The notes beneath the pieces were generated by a model. That model searched no databases. It was not told where the DNA came from and worked only from the letters and a program-made list of their open reading frames with translations. A DNA stretch of 64,000 nt from Candidatus Poribacteria bacterium. GTDB taxonomy: Bacteria > Poribacteria > WGA-4E > WGA-3G. Location: the NCBI GenBank assembly GCA_958295945.1, contig OY282386.1, positions 3,714,204-3,778,203 of the forward strand, read 5' to 3'. Positions within the stretch are counted from its first letter, which is position 1. Each line of letters opens with the position of its first letter. The translations under genes and the position numbers were made by a program. Positions 25,215-34,215 of the stretch are shown piece by piece.

Positions 25215-25964
25215 ATGTATCGAATGATATTTACGTTAATCATCATTACCACAATGCTGGTGCTACCACACCATACAGATGCGTTTAAACTAAAGGATGA
25301 GGAACTGCTGCTCTATTTTTCCTTTGATAATGACAAAGGGAATACAGTGAAAGACCTTTCTACACATAAAAACGATGGTGAAATTGTTGGTACGGCCGAT
25401 TTTGTTGAAGGCAAAGTCGGGCAGGCAATAAAGTTCACCTCAGCTGGAGAGGTAAAGGCACCACATATCTCTTTAAACGACAAGAGTTTTACAGTAACTT
25501 TGTGGGCAAACCCAATGTTGGTAGGTGGAGATCTGCAATGTGTTTTCACACAGACCCAAGTAAACGGAGCTAATACAAGTCTGCACTATCGGATTTACAA
25601 CAATGGCACTGTCCGTATGGGATTTTATGGTAATGACCTTGATGCAGCTGCAGCAGTAATAGCGAATGAATGGGCACATATCTGTTTCTGGTGTGATGCT
25701 GATTCAAATACCAGAAGAATCTATATCAACGGTGAACAGAAAGCACAAGATCAAGGTAAATCACTCTACAAAGGAACATCAGGGGATACGATGGTCGGTT
25801 CATGGGGGCCGAATGGTCAAAAGTTCAACGGTCTCATTGATGAAGTGATGGTTTGGGATCGCGCCTTAACTGAAAACGAAATTGAATTAAGTATGGATCC
25901 AAGTTCAGCAGATGTTGAGGCAAGTGGTAAATTGACAACGACTTGGGCACGTATTAAGAAGTAG
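25215..25964 (+). CDS. Secreted LamG/concanavalin A-like domain protein
   Basis: 249 residues with a signal peptide (about 1-23, ending THDA-like HHTDA). The LamG domain starts LLLYFSFDNDKGNTVKDLS and ends FNGLIDEVMVWDRALTENEI. The C-terminus is GKLTTTWARIKK, matching the tail of the LamG protein at 9175 and the TolB fragment at 58293. Its own consensus promoter makes it monocistronic. It probably binds glycans outside the cell. Confidence 0.85.
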   Translation: MYRMIFTLIIITTMLVLPHHTDAFKLKDEELLLYFSFDNDKGNTVKDLSTHKNDGEIVGTADFVEGKVGQAIKFTSAGEVKAPHISLNDKSFTVTLWANPMLVGGDLQCVFTQTQVNGANTSLHYRIYNNGTVRMGFYGNDLDAAAAVIANEWAHICFWCDADSNTRRIYINGEQKAQDQGKSLYKGTSGDTMVGSWGPNGQKFNGLIDEVMVWDRALTENEIELSMDPSSADVEASGKLTTTWARIKK

Positions 25965-25999
25965 TATCAGATTTCACACCTTTCTAATAATATTGTAAT

Positions 26000-26019
26000 G
26001 CGGGGACTCTGTGCCCCGC
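26000..26019. terminator. Constant-loop hairpin between convergent genes
   Basis: GCGGGG (26000-26005), loop ACTCTGTG, CCCCGC (26014-26019). It lies between the convergent LamG and Gfo/Idh genes, where it could end transcription, but no T-run follows. It belongs to the hairpin family whose loop CTCTGTG is constant while both stem arms vary. Confidence 0.45.
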
Positions 26020-26043
26020 ATATTACTGTTCGCAATCTTAGCG

Positions 26044-27090
26044 TCAACCGTCTCCAAACTTTTTCCGAAACAGTGCTATCGTGTCGTGATCAGGATGATT
26101 TGGTAGTTCAGCAGGAGCTTCCCAACCTTCATCAACTTCAGTCAGTTTCACAGGTTTCCCATCGTTTTCCAAGATAGATTTCCAACCTGCGAGGAAAACG
26201 TTGGTCTTATGCATAATCTGCCCATAGGTTTGTGGCATTTCATTATGCAGTGCCATATTCTGAAATGACCAGATTGTCGGAATCCATATTTCTGTCTTGT
26301 CAAACGGGAAGCCAGTGCCTGTATGGATTCTAAAGTTCTCTCCACCATAAGCTTCAGATGTGTGTATCTGCACAGTACCCCATGAACCGCTTACCTGATG
26401 AAGTGTTCCATAAAACTTATGTCCCTCACCGTTCACATGTTCTATTGTAATGACACCGGGTGGACTATGCCAACTGTCCGCTTGATATGCGACAGACACA
26501 ACAGGATTTCCTGCCTCAACAATTGCCTTACACACCATATAGACTCCGTGTATACCGTGCGTTGGATAGTCATCAAATGAGTTGGTTGCAGTATAACATA
26601 CAATCTGCTTATCGCTTGCCCATGCCTTTGCCCGTGAAATCGGGTCGTTGTGTTCGTGGCTTGATGGTACAAGTATAGGCGCACCATGTTTTTCACCTAA
26701 AACAACCAATTTTCGTGCTTTTCCCAGAGAATTGGAAAAAGGACGATTGATTAGGTTCGGTAAACCTGCTTCAAGATAAGGTTCATGCAGAATGTGATTC
26801 CACGGATGGTTATAGTATCCACCTGAAATAATACCATCCACTTTACCTAACATATCATCAAAATTTTTGACTGCCTCACAACCGTATTCTTTTGCGATTG
26901 CTTGTGCTTTATCGTCCTCAATGTCCCAACAATGTGTGATACGCATTCCTGTGAATGGGTTATCTTTCTGACCGGCTCTCGGATTTATTGCGGGTGCCCA
27001 CAACGGCATGTGTGAATACGATGAGACATTTAGAAATCCAACACGGAAAGGTTCATATTCCTGTTGATGCGCTTCATTGGGTGCTTGCAT
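26044..27090 (-). CDS. Gfo/Idh/MocA-like oxidoreductase with non-canonical motifs
   Basis: 348 residues. The layout follows the Gfo/Idh/MocA family: an N-terminal Rossmann-like half (RVGFLNVSSYSHMPLWAP; HCWDIEDDKAQAIAKEYG; DGIISGGYYNHPW) and a C-terminal alpha/beta half. The usual glycine-rich dinucleotide loop is not obvious and the family's EKP motif reads NRP (LINRPFSNSLGKA). It may be a divergent or non-NAD member. GGAG lies upstream of the ATG. It is followed on the other side by a solo TnpB element. Confidence 0.75.
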   Translation of the reverse strand: MQAPNEAHQQEYEPFRVGFLNVSSYSHMPLWAPAINPRAGQKDNPFTGMRITHCWDIEDDKAQAIAKEYGCEAVKNFDDMLGKVDGIISGGYYNHPWNHILHEPYLEAGLPNLINRPFSNSLGKARKLVVLGEKHGAPILVPSSHEHNDPISRAKAWASDKQIVCYTATNSFDDYPTHGIHGVYMVCKAIVEAGNPVVSVAYQADSWHSPPGVITIEHVNGEGHKFYGTLHQVSGSWGTVQIHTSEAYGGENFRIHTGTGFPFDKTEIWIPTIWSFQNMALHNEMPQTYGQIMHKTNVFLAGWKSILENDGKPVKLTEVDEGWEAPAELPNHPDHDTIALFRKKFGDG

Positions 27091-27159
27091 ATTTATCTCC
27101 TTTGGGTGAATGTCAACTTAAGTTTCTCCTCAAATCCGTAAAAAGAAAGTGCAAAATGA

Positions 27160-27270
27160 CCGTCATAGTGACCCACAACCTAAAGGTTGGGGCTTGTGCT
27201 TCCTTGACAACAGCGTTTCTCCAAAAGGATCACCCGTCTCACGTCATCTCCACTTTAGGCAGCTAAGCCT
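27160..27270 (-). ncRNA. Candidate omega RNA (reRNA) at the TnpB right end
   Basis: In IS200/IS605 elements the guide RNA of TnpB starts in the 3' part of tnpB and runs through the right-end hairpin, with the guide just outside. The minus strand here continues from the tnpB stop through an approximately 60-base structured region into the hairpin at 27172-27192. The boundaries are inferred from element architecture, not from a model match. Confidence 0.4.
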
Positions 27271-28391
27271 GCCTGTTTGATATTGATAGCTGCATTGATG
27301 TCTCTATCATGTTCAGTCTTGCACGTAGGACATGTCCAGTGTCTATCTGAAAGTGTTAGTTTATCGTTTGTGTGTCCGCAGTTGCTACAGGGTTTTGTTG
27401 TAGTTGTCCATTGTCCGATTTTGAGGAAAGTTTTATCGTGTTTAGCACACTTGAATGCCAACACTTGAATGAACTGGTAGCAAGCGAGATCACTGACTTT
27501 ACGCCCCCAGAGGCGTTTCATGCCGTCTATATTGAGGGTTTCAAAGCACAAGGTGTCAAAACGCCTGCAAAGGTCTGTAGCAAGTTTCCACTGCCAGTCA
27601 AGACGTTGTCGTGCTATCTTCCTATACTGCCGCAACAACGCACGGATAGCACGATACCAATTGCCTGACCCCTTGACTTTACGACTCACGCTCTTATTCA
27701 GTGTTCTCAACTTGTTCAAGGACTTTTTCAAAAACTGCGGAGACACAATCTTATTACCATTAGAAGTTGTGAGAAAGGTTGTCAATCCGAAATCAAAGCC
27801 AGCACTTTCACCTGTCTTCGCAAAAGATTTCGGTGTGTCAACGTTATCACAAGAAAAGCAGACCCAGTAATCACCACACCTGTCACGCTTGAGGGTTATT
27901 GTTTTGATCATGCTGAATGCCATACGTGCATTCAGCCCTGTTATTTCACGATGTTTATGAAAGGAGAACCACGTATCTATACAGTTGATCTTGATACGGT
28001 TCCCTTCAAACTTATAGCCTGCCTGTGTAAAGGTCATAGAGTTGTATTTGTGATGGGGTTTGATCTTTGGTCTACCGATTTTCTTTGCTGTTTTACCTTC
28101 TTTGCGGTCTTTTATATTCCTAAAAAACGCGTCGTAGGCTTTACCCATACGCAGCACAACATCTTGAATAACTTGACTCGGCAAGTCTGTCCAATGAGGC
28201 TTTGTCCGCTTTTTCAACTTCGTAATATGACGATTCATAGTATAGGCAGATATGTTTTTCTTATATCTGCGATAATACCTCTTCTGCAATCGCATAATAT
28301 GCACATGGATCTGATGCATATCGTCAAGCAGATTACCAAGTCTTAGCGTGTTCTTTTGATGTTGTCCCTTGTATTTATAGGTTTTTCTCAT
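27255..28391 (-). CDS. tnpB: TnpB, RNA-guided RuvC-like nuclease
   Basis: 378 residues, a typical TnpB length. The RuvC acidic residues are visible as D in GFDFGLTTF, E in CFETLNIDGM and D in HDRDINAAINI. The zinc ribbon CSNCG...CPTC is intact. The N-terminal OrfB_IS605 helical region is present (YNSMTFTQAGYKFEG in the middle). All catalytic residues are present, so it could be an active omega-RNA-guided DNase. It is a solo TnpB, divergent from hisF/murJ only by position; element ends lie on both sides. Confidence 0.92.
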   Translation of the reverse strand: MRKTYKYKGQHQKNTLRLGNLLDDMHQIHVHIMRLQKRYYRRYKKNISAYTMNRHITKLKKRTKPHWTDLPSQVIQDVVLRMGKAYDAFFRNIKDRKEGKTAKKIGRPKIKPHHKYNSMTFTQAGYKFEGNRIKINCIDTWFSFHKHREITGLNARMAFSMIKTITLKRDRCGDYWVCFSCDNVDTPKSFAKTGESAGFDFGLTTFLTTSNGNKIVSPQFLKKSLNKLRTLNKSVSRKVKGSGNWYRAIRALLRQYRKIARQRLDWQWKLATDLCRRFDTLCFETLNIDGMKRLWGRKVSDLACYQFIQVLAFKCAKHDKTFLKIGQWTTTTKPCSNCGHTNDKLTLSDRHWTCPTCKTEHDRDINAAINIKQAGLAA

Positions 28392-28634
28392 GGTATGCCT
28401 TCTCGGTGAAGAACCCCTTTTGCATCGTTAGTAGTGTGGCAGATGCTAACGACATCCACTACTGAAAAGGTATTTGTATTATAGTGTGTTTCTTTCTCAA
28501 AATCAACCTTTTTGACCGTCTACATCCCGCAAGCTAAAGCATGGGGATTTGACGGGAAGAGTGTTAAAGATTGCGTATACTTTATAGCACTGGATTGCAA
28601 ATGTCAATAATAATCATCTTTAGAATGTGCATTC

Positions 28635-29414
28635 CTACCATGTATCTCGCACGCTCACGCCTTCATCTGCGAGATAGTCTTTGATGCCTTCAATCGTGAA
28701 TTCACCGTAATGTGTGATAGAAGCAACGATGGCAGCATCCGCATTGCTCTCAACAAAAACATCTCGTAAGTGTTGTGGATTACCCGCGCCTCCAGAAGCG
28801 ATAACCGGCACAGGTACAAGATCAGCAATTGCACCTGTCAGTTCCAATTCATATCCCATCTTTGTACCATCAGCATCAATACTATTGACGACAATCTCAC
28901 CTGCACCTAAATGGACACCACGGGAAGACCATGCCAGTGCATCCCATCCGACAGGCTTTCGTCCACCATCAATATAGATTTCATATCCGCTTGGAATCTG
29001 ATCACTTATCGGAACTTTTTTCACTTGCATACTCAATACAACACATTGACTACCAAATGCCTTAGCACCCTCAGAAATTATATCAGGATTTCGGACGGCA
29101 CCAGAATCTATACTGACCTTTTCTGCCCCCGCAAGGAGCACGCGACGCATATCCTCAAGTGTTCGTAACCCCCCACCTACAGAAAATGGAATGAATATCT
29201 CTGAAGCGACTGCAGAAACAACTTCAATCATAATATCGCGCCGTTCATTGCTTGCGGTGATGTCATAAAAGACGAGTTCATCTGCACCACCTTCGTAATA
29301 AAAACGCGCCATTTCCACAGGATCACCAACATCAATATTACCTTGAAAAGCAATGCCTTTGGTAACCTTTCCATCACGCACATCTAAACATGGTATAATC
29401 CGTTTTGTAAGCAT
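28635..29414 (-). CDS. hisF: Imidazole glycerol phosphate synthase cyclase subunit
   Basis: 259 residues, full-length (beta/alpha)8 barrel. The start [20 protein letters not shown] and the blocks [32 protein letters not shown] and [14 protein letters not shown] are all diagnostic; catalytic Asp residues in CLDVRDG and SIDADGT are present. With HisH it makes IGP and AICAR in histidine synthesis. No other his gene is nearby, so the pathway is scattered. It follows murJ on the same strand with a 21-base gap. Confidence 0.95.
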   Translation of the reverse strand: MLTKRIIPCLDVRDGKVTKGIAFQGNIDVGDPVEMARFYYEGGADELVFYDITASNERRDIMIEVVSAVASEIFIPFSVGGGLRTLEDMRRVLLAGAEKVSIDSGAVRNPDIISEGAKAFGSQCVVLSMQVKKVPISDQIPSGYEIYIDGGRKPVGWDALAWSSRGVHLGAGEIVVNSIDADGTKMGYELELTGAIADLVPVPVIASGGAGNPQHLRDVFVESNADAAIVASITHYGEFTIEGIKDYLADEGVSVRDTW

Positions 29415-29435
29415 ATTCTCCTCTAATCCAGTATT

Positions 29436-31085
29436 CTATTGATTTTGAAATCTCCGTTTGAATATATTTAAGATATCATCAAATTCTGCTACTTTCAACA
29501 ATTTATACATCGCAGCCAATGCCAACACACTAAAGCCAATCGGTACGAATACGTTGACACTACGCGGAATTATCCCCTCAGTTCCAAGTAAGTCTTGCTC
29601 AATAACCCCATTTGTTAACCAACACACAATCCCCATCACCACTGAAGCAATTATTATTTTAAATGCCAATAAGATTATCGGTTTTAGACCTAACCGACCA
29701 ACTTTTCGACGGAGCAGTAGTAATAAAACACCACTATTGATAGTCACTGTCAGCACGGTTGAGAAGACTACGGCGCGTGGATCTAAAATAAGTTCACGGA
29801 AGATGAACATATAATTGAGGAATATATTGAGTGCCACACCGCATAAACTGACTATTACGGGGGCACGGATGTCCTTGTAAGCATAAAAACCATCCGTAAC
29901 AATTTTAAGTGCAGAAAACCCACACAAACCGAAAGCATAAACAAACAAAATGCCTCCTGTAGCGATTGTATCAGATTCTACATAAGCACCTCGTTCATAA
30001 AGCAAACGACAGATGGGAGTTGACAACACCATCAAACCGATTGATGCAGGGACAATCACAGTCAACATCAGGCGGATAGCATAAGAGAGGGCATTACGGA
30101 ATTGTTCAGTTTCACCTATGTTAGCGTATTTAGCTAATTGCGGAAGTGCTACTGTAGAGATTGCAACCCCGAAAATGCCAAGAGGCAGATGCATGATGCG
30201 ATATGCTCCCTGCATCCACGGCAGCCATTCATCCCCAGAGGTGATAAACCATGTATTGACCAGCTGATTTATCGGAACAGCAGCAACACCTAAGATAGCA
30301 GGACCAATCAATCGCAGGACTTCACGGACCCGCGTATCTTTCAAACTCAACAGCGGTTTATACTTAAATCCAACCCGGTACATAGACGGTACTTGTATAA
30401 GGAATTGCGCGATTCCTCCCACAACGACACCGACTGCCATGCCTGTGGTCGGATGCATACCAAGTGACTGACACAGGTAGTAACCACTGATACCGATGAC
30501 AAGCGAACTGAAATTAAAAAAAGTGGATGCACTGGCAGATATTCCAAATTTCCCTTTACTGTTTAGCAACCCCATCGCTATTGCAGCAAGAGAAACAAAA
30601 AGCAGGTATGGGAACATCAGTTGTGTCAAATATATGGTTAATTCTACCTTTGTATCAAACCCGAAATGTTTGCTACTATCTAAAATCTCGTCAAAATCCT
30701 CACGTGCTAATACCTCAACAATAGTAGGCGCGAATGCAATACCTGCGAACACGATACATATTAAGACAACAGATGTCAGATTAAATATTCGGTTTGCAAG
30801 ATTCCACGCTGCCTCTTCTCCATCTTCGGCTTCTGTAGTGATAAATGTGGTGATAAATGCCTTGCTTAAAATGCCCTCGCCGAACATATCACGAAGGAAA
30901 TTGGGTATACGGAAGGCGAGGTGAAAAGCACTCGCGCCAAGTTTCGTAGGAAAATAGTTGAATATCACTATCTCCCGCGCAAGTCCAAGTAACCTTGATC
31001 CCATCACTGCAAGACTTACTATTCCTGCAGCACGGGTAACATTTTGATTCTGATCCTCAGTGGTTTGCGTCGCGATTTCTTCCAT
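29436..31085 (-). CDS. murJ: Lipid II flippase MurJ (MviN)
   Basis: 549 residues with about 14 hydrophobic segments, the MurJ/MviN topology. SLAVMGSRLLGLAREIVIFNYF, DAFHLAFRIPNFLRDMFGEG-like LAFRIPNFLRDMFGEGILSK, and the central RIMHLPLGIFGVAISTVALPQ are family hallmarks. It flips lipid II across the inner membrane for peptidoglycan synthesis. A consensus promoter lies upstream (31154-31182, minus). hisF follows in the same operon. Confidence 0.93.
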   Translation of the reverse strand: MEEIATQTTEDQNQNVTRAAGIVSLAVMGSRLLGLAREIVIFNYFPTKLGASAFHLAFRIPNFLRDMFGEGILSKAFITTFITTEAEDGEEAAWNLANRIFNLTSVVLICIVFAGIAFAPTIVEVLAREDFDEILDSSKHFGFDTKVELTIYLTQLMFPYLLFVSLAAIAMGLLNSKGKFGISASASTFFNFSSLVIGISGYYLCQSLGMHPTTGMAVGVVVGGIAQFLIQVPSMYRVGFKYKPLLSLKDTRVREVLRLIGPAILGVAAVPINQLVNTWFITSGDEWLPWMQGAYRIMHLPLGIFGVAISTVALPQLAKYANIGETEQFRNALSYAIRLMLTVIVPASIGLMVLSTPICRLLYERGAYVESDTIATGGILFVYAFGLCGFSALKIVTDGFYAYKDIRAPVIVSLCGVALNIFLNYMFIFRELILDPRAVVFSTVLTVTINSGVLLLLLRRKVGRLGLKPIILLAFKIIIASVVMGIVCWLTNGVIEQDLLGTEGIIPRSVNVFVPIGFSVLALAAMYKLLKVAEFDDILNIFKRRFQNQ

Positions 31086-31153
31086 ATATGGATGTCATTT
31101 TCTTAAGTTTCTGTTTTAAAGGTAAAGATAACGAATCACAGTAAATGTTGAAA

Positions 31154-31182
31154 TTAATAGGTCTTTTTTGTTGGACAGTCAA
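31154..31182 (-). promoter_or_regulatory. Sigma70-type promoter for murJ-hisF
   Basis: Minus-strand TTGACT (31177-31182), a 17-base spacer and TATTAA (31154-31159). It is divergent from the DUF2203 promoter, whose TTGACA begins at 31199, so the two promoters are back to back with only 16 bases between their -35 boxes. Confidence 0.6.
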
Positions 31183-31198
31183 ATTTGATTTTAGATGC

Positions 31199-31226
31199 TT
31201 GACATCAACTCTAAATTCGTATAAAT
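31199..31226 (+). promoter_or_regulatory. Sigma70-type promoter for the DUF2203 gene
   Basis: TTGACA (31199-31204) with TATAAA/ATAAAT at 31220-31226, spacer 15-16 bases. The leader is short and carries AAAGGAG before ATG 31252. Confidence 0.5.
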
Positions 31227-31251
31227 TAATGAGAAACAAAGGAGCACAATA

Positions 31252-31632
31252 ATGCAAGAGACAAAATATTTTACGGTTGAAGAAGCAAACGCATGTATTC
31301 CAGATTTGAATATAGATATCACTGAACTGCTTGAATTGAAGGACCAACTAGAGGAACTTCACGCAGAACTTACACCTTTCTTAGAAGTAATTCCTCACAA
31401 CGGAGGCAATAAAAACGCACTTTTACTTATGCGGACAGGAAACAAACTCAGGGAAATTGTCAGACGAATTGAACGCCTCGGTTGCCATATCAAAGGACTT
31501 GACCCCGCATTAATTGACTTTCCGCACATCCGTGATGGTAAAGAAGTTTATCTCTGTTGGCGTTATGGTGAAAAGGAGATTGGGTATTGGCATGAAATTG
31601 ATGACGGTTTTACTGGACGAAAACCTTTGTAA
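31252..31632 (+). CDS. DUF2203 family protein
   Basis: 126 residues, start fixed by AAAGGAGC upstream. The N-terminal KYFTVEEANACIPDL and the C-terminal block VYLCWRYGEKEIGYWHEIDDG-like (WRYGE, YWHE, GFTGRKPL) identify DUF2203. The family is short, helical at the N-terminus and of unknown function. It is convergent with thiD, whose stop lies next to its own. Confidence 0.9.
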   Translation: MQETKYFTVEEANACIPDLNIDITELLELKDQLEELHAELTPFLEVIPHNGGNKNALLLMRTGNKLREIVRRIERLGCHIKGLDPALIDFPHIRDGKEVYLCWRYGEKEIGYWHEIDDGFTGRKPL

Positions 31633-32418
31633 TTAGGTCAAAAAATAGAAATGGTTGGTCGGACCTTGTCCTTTTCCAATTTCCAATGCATGCTTTATTG
31701 CATTCGTAATATAAGTTTTTGACGCTTGAATTGCCTCAATTAGTTCCTTCCCAAGTGCCAGATGTGTAGCAATAGCAGCAGAGTAAGTGCATCCTGTGCC
31801 GTGTGTGTTTTCAGTTGCAATACGTTCTGCTTCAAAATATGACCAATCACTGTCTGCATAAAGCACATCTATTGCCTTTTCATCATCAAGATGTCCACCC
31901 TTAACAAGCACCGCATTACATCCCAATTTGGCAATAGTTTTCGCTGCAGATTTTGCATCATCAGTCGTCCGTATTTCCTGTTCAGCAAGGAGTTCTGCTT
32001 CATAGATATTCGGTGTGATTACTGTAGCAAGAGGTATTAACGAGAGCCTGAGGCTGTTGATTGCTTCCGCTTTTAGTAGCGTGAACTTACTTTTGGAAAT
32101 CATCACAGGGTCCACTACTAATGTCTGAGGTGTATATTGTCGTAACTTCTGTGCTACTGTTTCAACAATTCCTGATGATGAGAGCATTCCTGTTTTGACG
32201 CTGGCAATATTAAAATCGGAAAATACTGCGTCCAGTTGTGCCTCTATCAATTGGATAGGTAAATCGAACGCATCTGTGACTGCAACCGTGTTCTGTGCTG
32301 TTACGGATGTAATTGCAGACATAGCATACCCACCATTTGCCGAAATTGCTTTGATATCTGCTTGTATCCCCGCACCACCCCCTGAATCTGAACCTGCAAT
32401 AGTTAAAATCTGTTTCAT
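31633..32418 (-). CDS. thiD: Hydroxymethylpyrimidine/phosphomethylpyrimidine kinase
   Basis: 261 residues, PfkB-like ribokinase fold. ILTIAGSDSGGGAGIQADIK at the start and TENTHGTGCTYSAAIATHLA near the end (catalytic Asp replaced in the family by Cys of GTGC) are diagnostic, as is VVDPVMISKS. It phosphorylates HMP and HMP-P for thiamine synthesis. No TPP riboswitch is evident in the short upstream region, and no other thi gene is adjacent. Confidence 0.94.
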   Translation of the reverse strand: MKQILTIAGSDSGGGAGIQADIKAISANGGYAMSAITSVTAQNTVAVTDAFDLPIQLIEAQLDAVFSDFNIASVKTGMLSSSGIVETVAQKLRQYTPQTLVVDPVMISKSKFTLLKAEAINSLRLSLIPLATVITPNIYEAELLAEQEIRTTDDAKSAAKTIAKLGCNAVLVKGGHLDDEKAIDVLYADSDWSYFEAERIATENTHGTGCTYSAAIATHLALGKELIEAIQASKTYITNAIKHALEIGKGQGPTNHFYFLT

Positions 32419-32758
32419 AACTCCCCTTTATTAATTCTATGTTCAATAGGTAATATCTAATCTATCATATTACACTTTGCGCATCTTCACAAATTATATC
32501 ATTGATTATTGACTCTATGCAAGTGTGTTAAGTTCATGCATTGTAAGTTTTACTATAAATTGAATCTTTTGGAATAGAACGTACCTTTCCGAACTCCCAT
32601 CCGTGCAATCTACGACAATCCGTAATTCTGAAACAACGAAAACACATCAATTCAGGATAACAAAATGCTCAAAAATGCAACATCCAGAGAAATATATACA
32701 ATTGTTCTAAGAAAATACACAAAAGAATGAAAATGTGCCAAATATATTGCTTTTTTAC

Positions 32759-32788
32759 TTGACTTATGTTAGTTACTTACGTTATACT
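32759..32788 (+). promoter_or_regulatory. Candidate promoter in a 410-base gene-poor gap
   Basis: TTGACT (32759-32764), an 18-base spacer and TATACT (32783-32788). It is the only structured signal I see between thiD and the small frame at 32829; the rest of 32419-32758 shows nothing recognisable. Confidence 0.4.
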
Positions 32789-32828
32789 ATATGTCACATA
32801 AATAGTTTTGAAATGTAGGTTATCAAAT

Positions 32829-33143
32829 ATGTATACAGATCAGGTTAAACATGTCACAGCAAATGTCCAGCAAATGTTCACGTCATTCCATAGAGTGACA
32901 GCTCAAAATTGTGGCAGATCAGAAACAAAACCGGTCATAGACGCACAATTAAGTGCACCTCCTGACATTTTGGAAATGATATTCTTAACTATTGAATTAT
33001 CATATCAGATTATGCGGGGAAGGTTTCCATCTCCGATTTCTTACACACCGAAACTGAATCTGGATGACGTACAATTTAAAAAAATTTTTATTTTTGAGAA
33101 AACCTTTCTTAACCCTTATGTAGACAATGCTATCAACAACTAA
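32829..33143 (+). CDS. Small hypothetical protein
   Basis: 104 residues from ATG 32829 (MYTDQVKHVTANVQQMFTSF). A promoter-like sequence lies 40 bases upstream, but the ribosome site is weak (TAGGT). No signal peptide, membrane helix or known motif is seen. It ends just before a cluster of short palindromes built on GTAC (33147-33192). It may be real or a decayed fragment in a repeat-rich zone. Confidence 0.3.
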   Translation: MYTDQVKHVTANVQQMFTSFHRVTAQNCGRSETKPVIDAQLSAPPDILEMIFLTIELSYQIMRGRFPSPISYTPKLNLDDVQFKKIFIFEKTFLNPYVDNAINN

Positions 33144-33206
33144 AACAACGTACAGTTGTACGGACTATTGTACGTCAATTGTACGTCGTTGTGGAGAAAA
33201 ATTACA

Positions 33207-33407
33207 ATGATATTTGAAGAAAGACATAAAGAATTCGCTGTTAAATGTTTCGCAAGATTCTTGACCATTTCAGCCATCGAAATCTATAATTACTTGAACA
33301 CAATTGTAGCGCAAACTGCAAGTTTGCGTACACAACTGCACAAACTAGCAGTTTGTGCTACGGCACAGTCCATTAGTTTAGGTCTCACGTACCAAGAGTG
33401 TGAATAA
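33207..33407 (+). pseudogene. Truncated small HTH-like frame running into repeats
   Basis: Starting at ATG 33207 the frame gives MIFEERHKEFAVKCFARFLT followed by ISAIEIYNYLN, a pattern of basic and hydrophobic residues that vaguely recalls DUF2280/terminase-small-subunit N-termini. From about 33305 the sequence turns into two palindromes (GCAAACTGCAAGTTTGC and CACAAACTAGCAGTTTGTG), so the rest of the protein is repeat-derived. Probably a gene start cut off by repeat insertion. Confidence 0.25.
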
Positions 33408-33430
33408 ATCTTTGTATTTCACTATAATTA

Positions 33431-33802
33431 CTATAGTTTGGACAATTTCTTTTGGTTACATACTGAGATTTCAAGCATTTACAAAATATAGTGAATTATG
33501 AATATAAGTTGACACTTTCGTCCCACGGTAGGCGAGGTTTCCTAACCTCGCCGATGCCGGGTGTTCAAGTAATTTCAAAATCTACTATAATGTGAGTTTT
33601 CAATAGGATAATAACTTGACGAAAATGTGTTAGAATATCAAAATGGGCAGCCCCAGCGGGGCGAAATGTGTCCAGCACATCGTGAACATACAATCTATAG
33701 CCCCAGCGGGGCGAAATGTGCATTGAAGAAATAGGTATCATGACTGTGATGCTCTTTGTCTAGACTATTATTCAAGACTACAAAAAACTGTCCAAACTAT
33801 AG
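33431..33802. repeat. MITE-like element, family CTATAGTTTGGACA
   Basis: A 372-base element with ends CTATAGTTTGGACA (33431) and its complement ending at 33802. Inside are an unrelated-looking GGCGAGG-TTTCCTAA-CCTCGCC hairpin (33532-33553) and two copies of AGCCCCAGCGGGGCGAAATG (33648, 33699). Its right 95 bases are about 80% identical to 63709-63790, and its ends match the element at 16336-16686. No gene is seen. Confidence 0.7.
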
Positions 33803-33967
33803 TAACGTGAGTTTGATAATTAACAGGACGAGCGCAAATTGAACAGAGAACGGGCATATTTACTTAAAAAATCGTTATTTTGATGTTTTTAACCCCCTAA
33901 ATCCCCCTTATCAAGGGGACTTTAAGAGGAATTTTGAAAGTCCTAACTATTTATCAAACTCACGTTA
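33803..33967. repeat. MITE-like element, family TAACGTGAGTTTGATAA
   Basis: A 165-base element abutting the previous one. It has perfect 17-base inverted ends (TAACGTGAGTTTGATAA at 33803-33819, complement at 33951-33967) and an internal palindrome CCCCCTTATCAAGGGGAC at 33903-33920. Non-coding. The direct junction with the neighbouring element suggests insertion of one beside the other. Confidence 0.65.
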
Positions 33968-33993
33968 TAGTATAATTAAACAATCGTCATATT

Positions 33994-34078
33994 AGATTGT
34001 AGGTCGGGTAGAGTTTACGAAACCCAAAAAGGCACTATAAGAAGTCGGATTTCCTATGGATTCTACCCGACCTACAAA
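33994..34078. repeat. Inverted repeat TGTAGGTCGGGTAGA
   Basis: TGTAGGTCGGGTAGA near 33995 pairs with TCTACCCGACCTACA near 34063-34077, enclosing about 50 bases without a gene. It is another member of the repeat cluster between 33.4 and 34.6 kb. Confidence 0.55.
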
Positions 34079-34125
34079 ATAATGTCATATTATCACATAA
34101 TTGAATGCCTATATGCAACTATACG

Positions 34126-34215
34126 GGTGTGTAAAGATTTTGTCACTAACTTCTTACCATGAATTGTAGGGGCGGGTCTCTGTGCCCGCCCGTTGCCTTA
34201 CAGGACAAGGAATGG
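34126..34215. repeat. Partial element, family GGTGTGTAAAG, with constant-loop hairpin
   Basis: GGTGTGTAAAG at 34126 is followed by TTGTCACTAACTTCT and a hairpin GGGCGGG (34170-34176), loop TCTCTGTG, CCCGCCC (34185-34191). The whole unit is the reverse complement of the right half of the element at 46308-46480, so this is the same family in the opposite direction with its other end replaced by the tandem array that follows. Confidence 0.65.

Larger units (their letters stand above)
27140..28570 (-). mobile_element. IS200/IS605-type element with TnpB only
   Basis: The element has no inverted repeats, as expected for this group, but subterminal hairpins mark both ends. At the right end CCCACAACC-TAAA-GGTTGGGG is at 27172-27192, and at the left end CCCGCAAGC-TAAA-GCATGGGG is at 28526-28545. 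GACGGTCA also occurs beside each hairpin on the minus strand. No TnpA gene is present, so movement would need TnpA in trans. Exact cleavage ends were not determined. Confidence 0.7.

Noticed and set aside
27255-28391. Cas12 effector
   Set aside because: The length (378 residues), zinc ribbon and flanking hairpins are those of TnpB, and there is no array or cas1/cas2.
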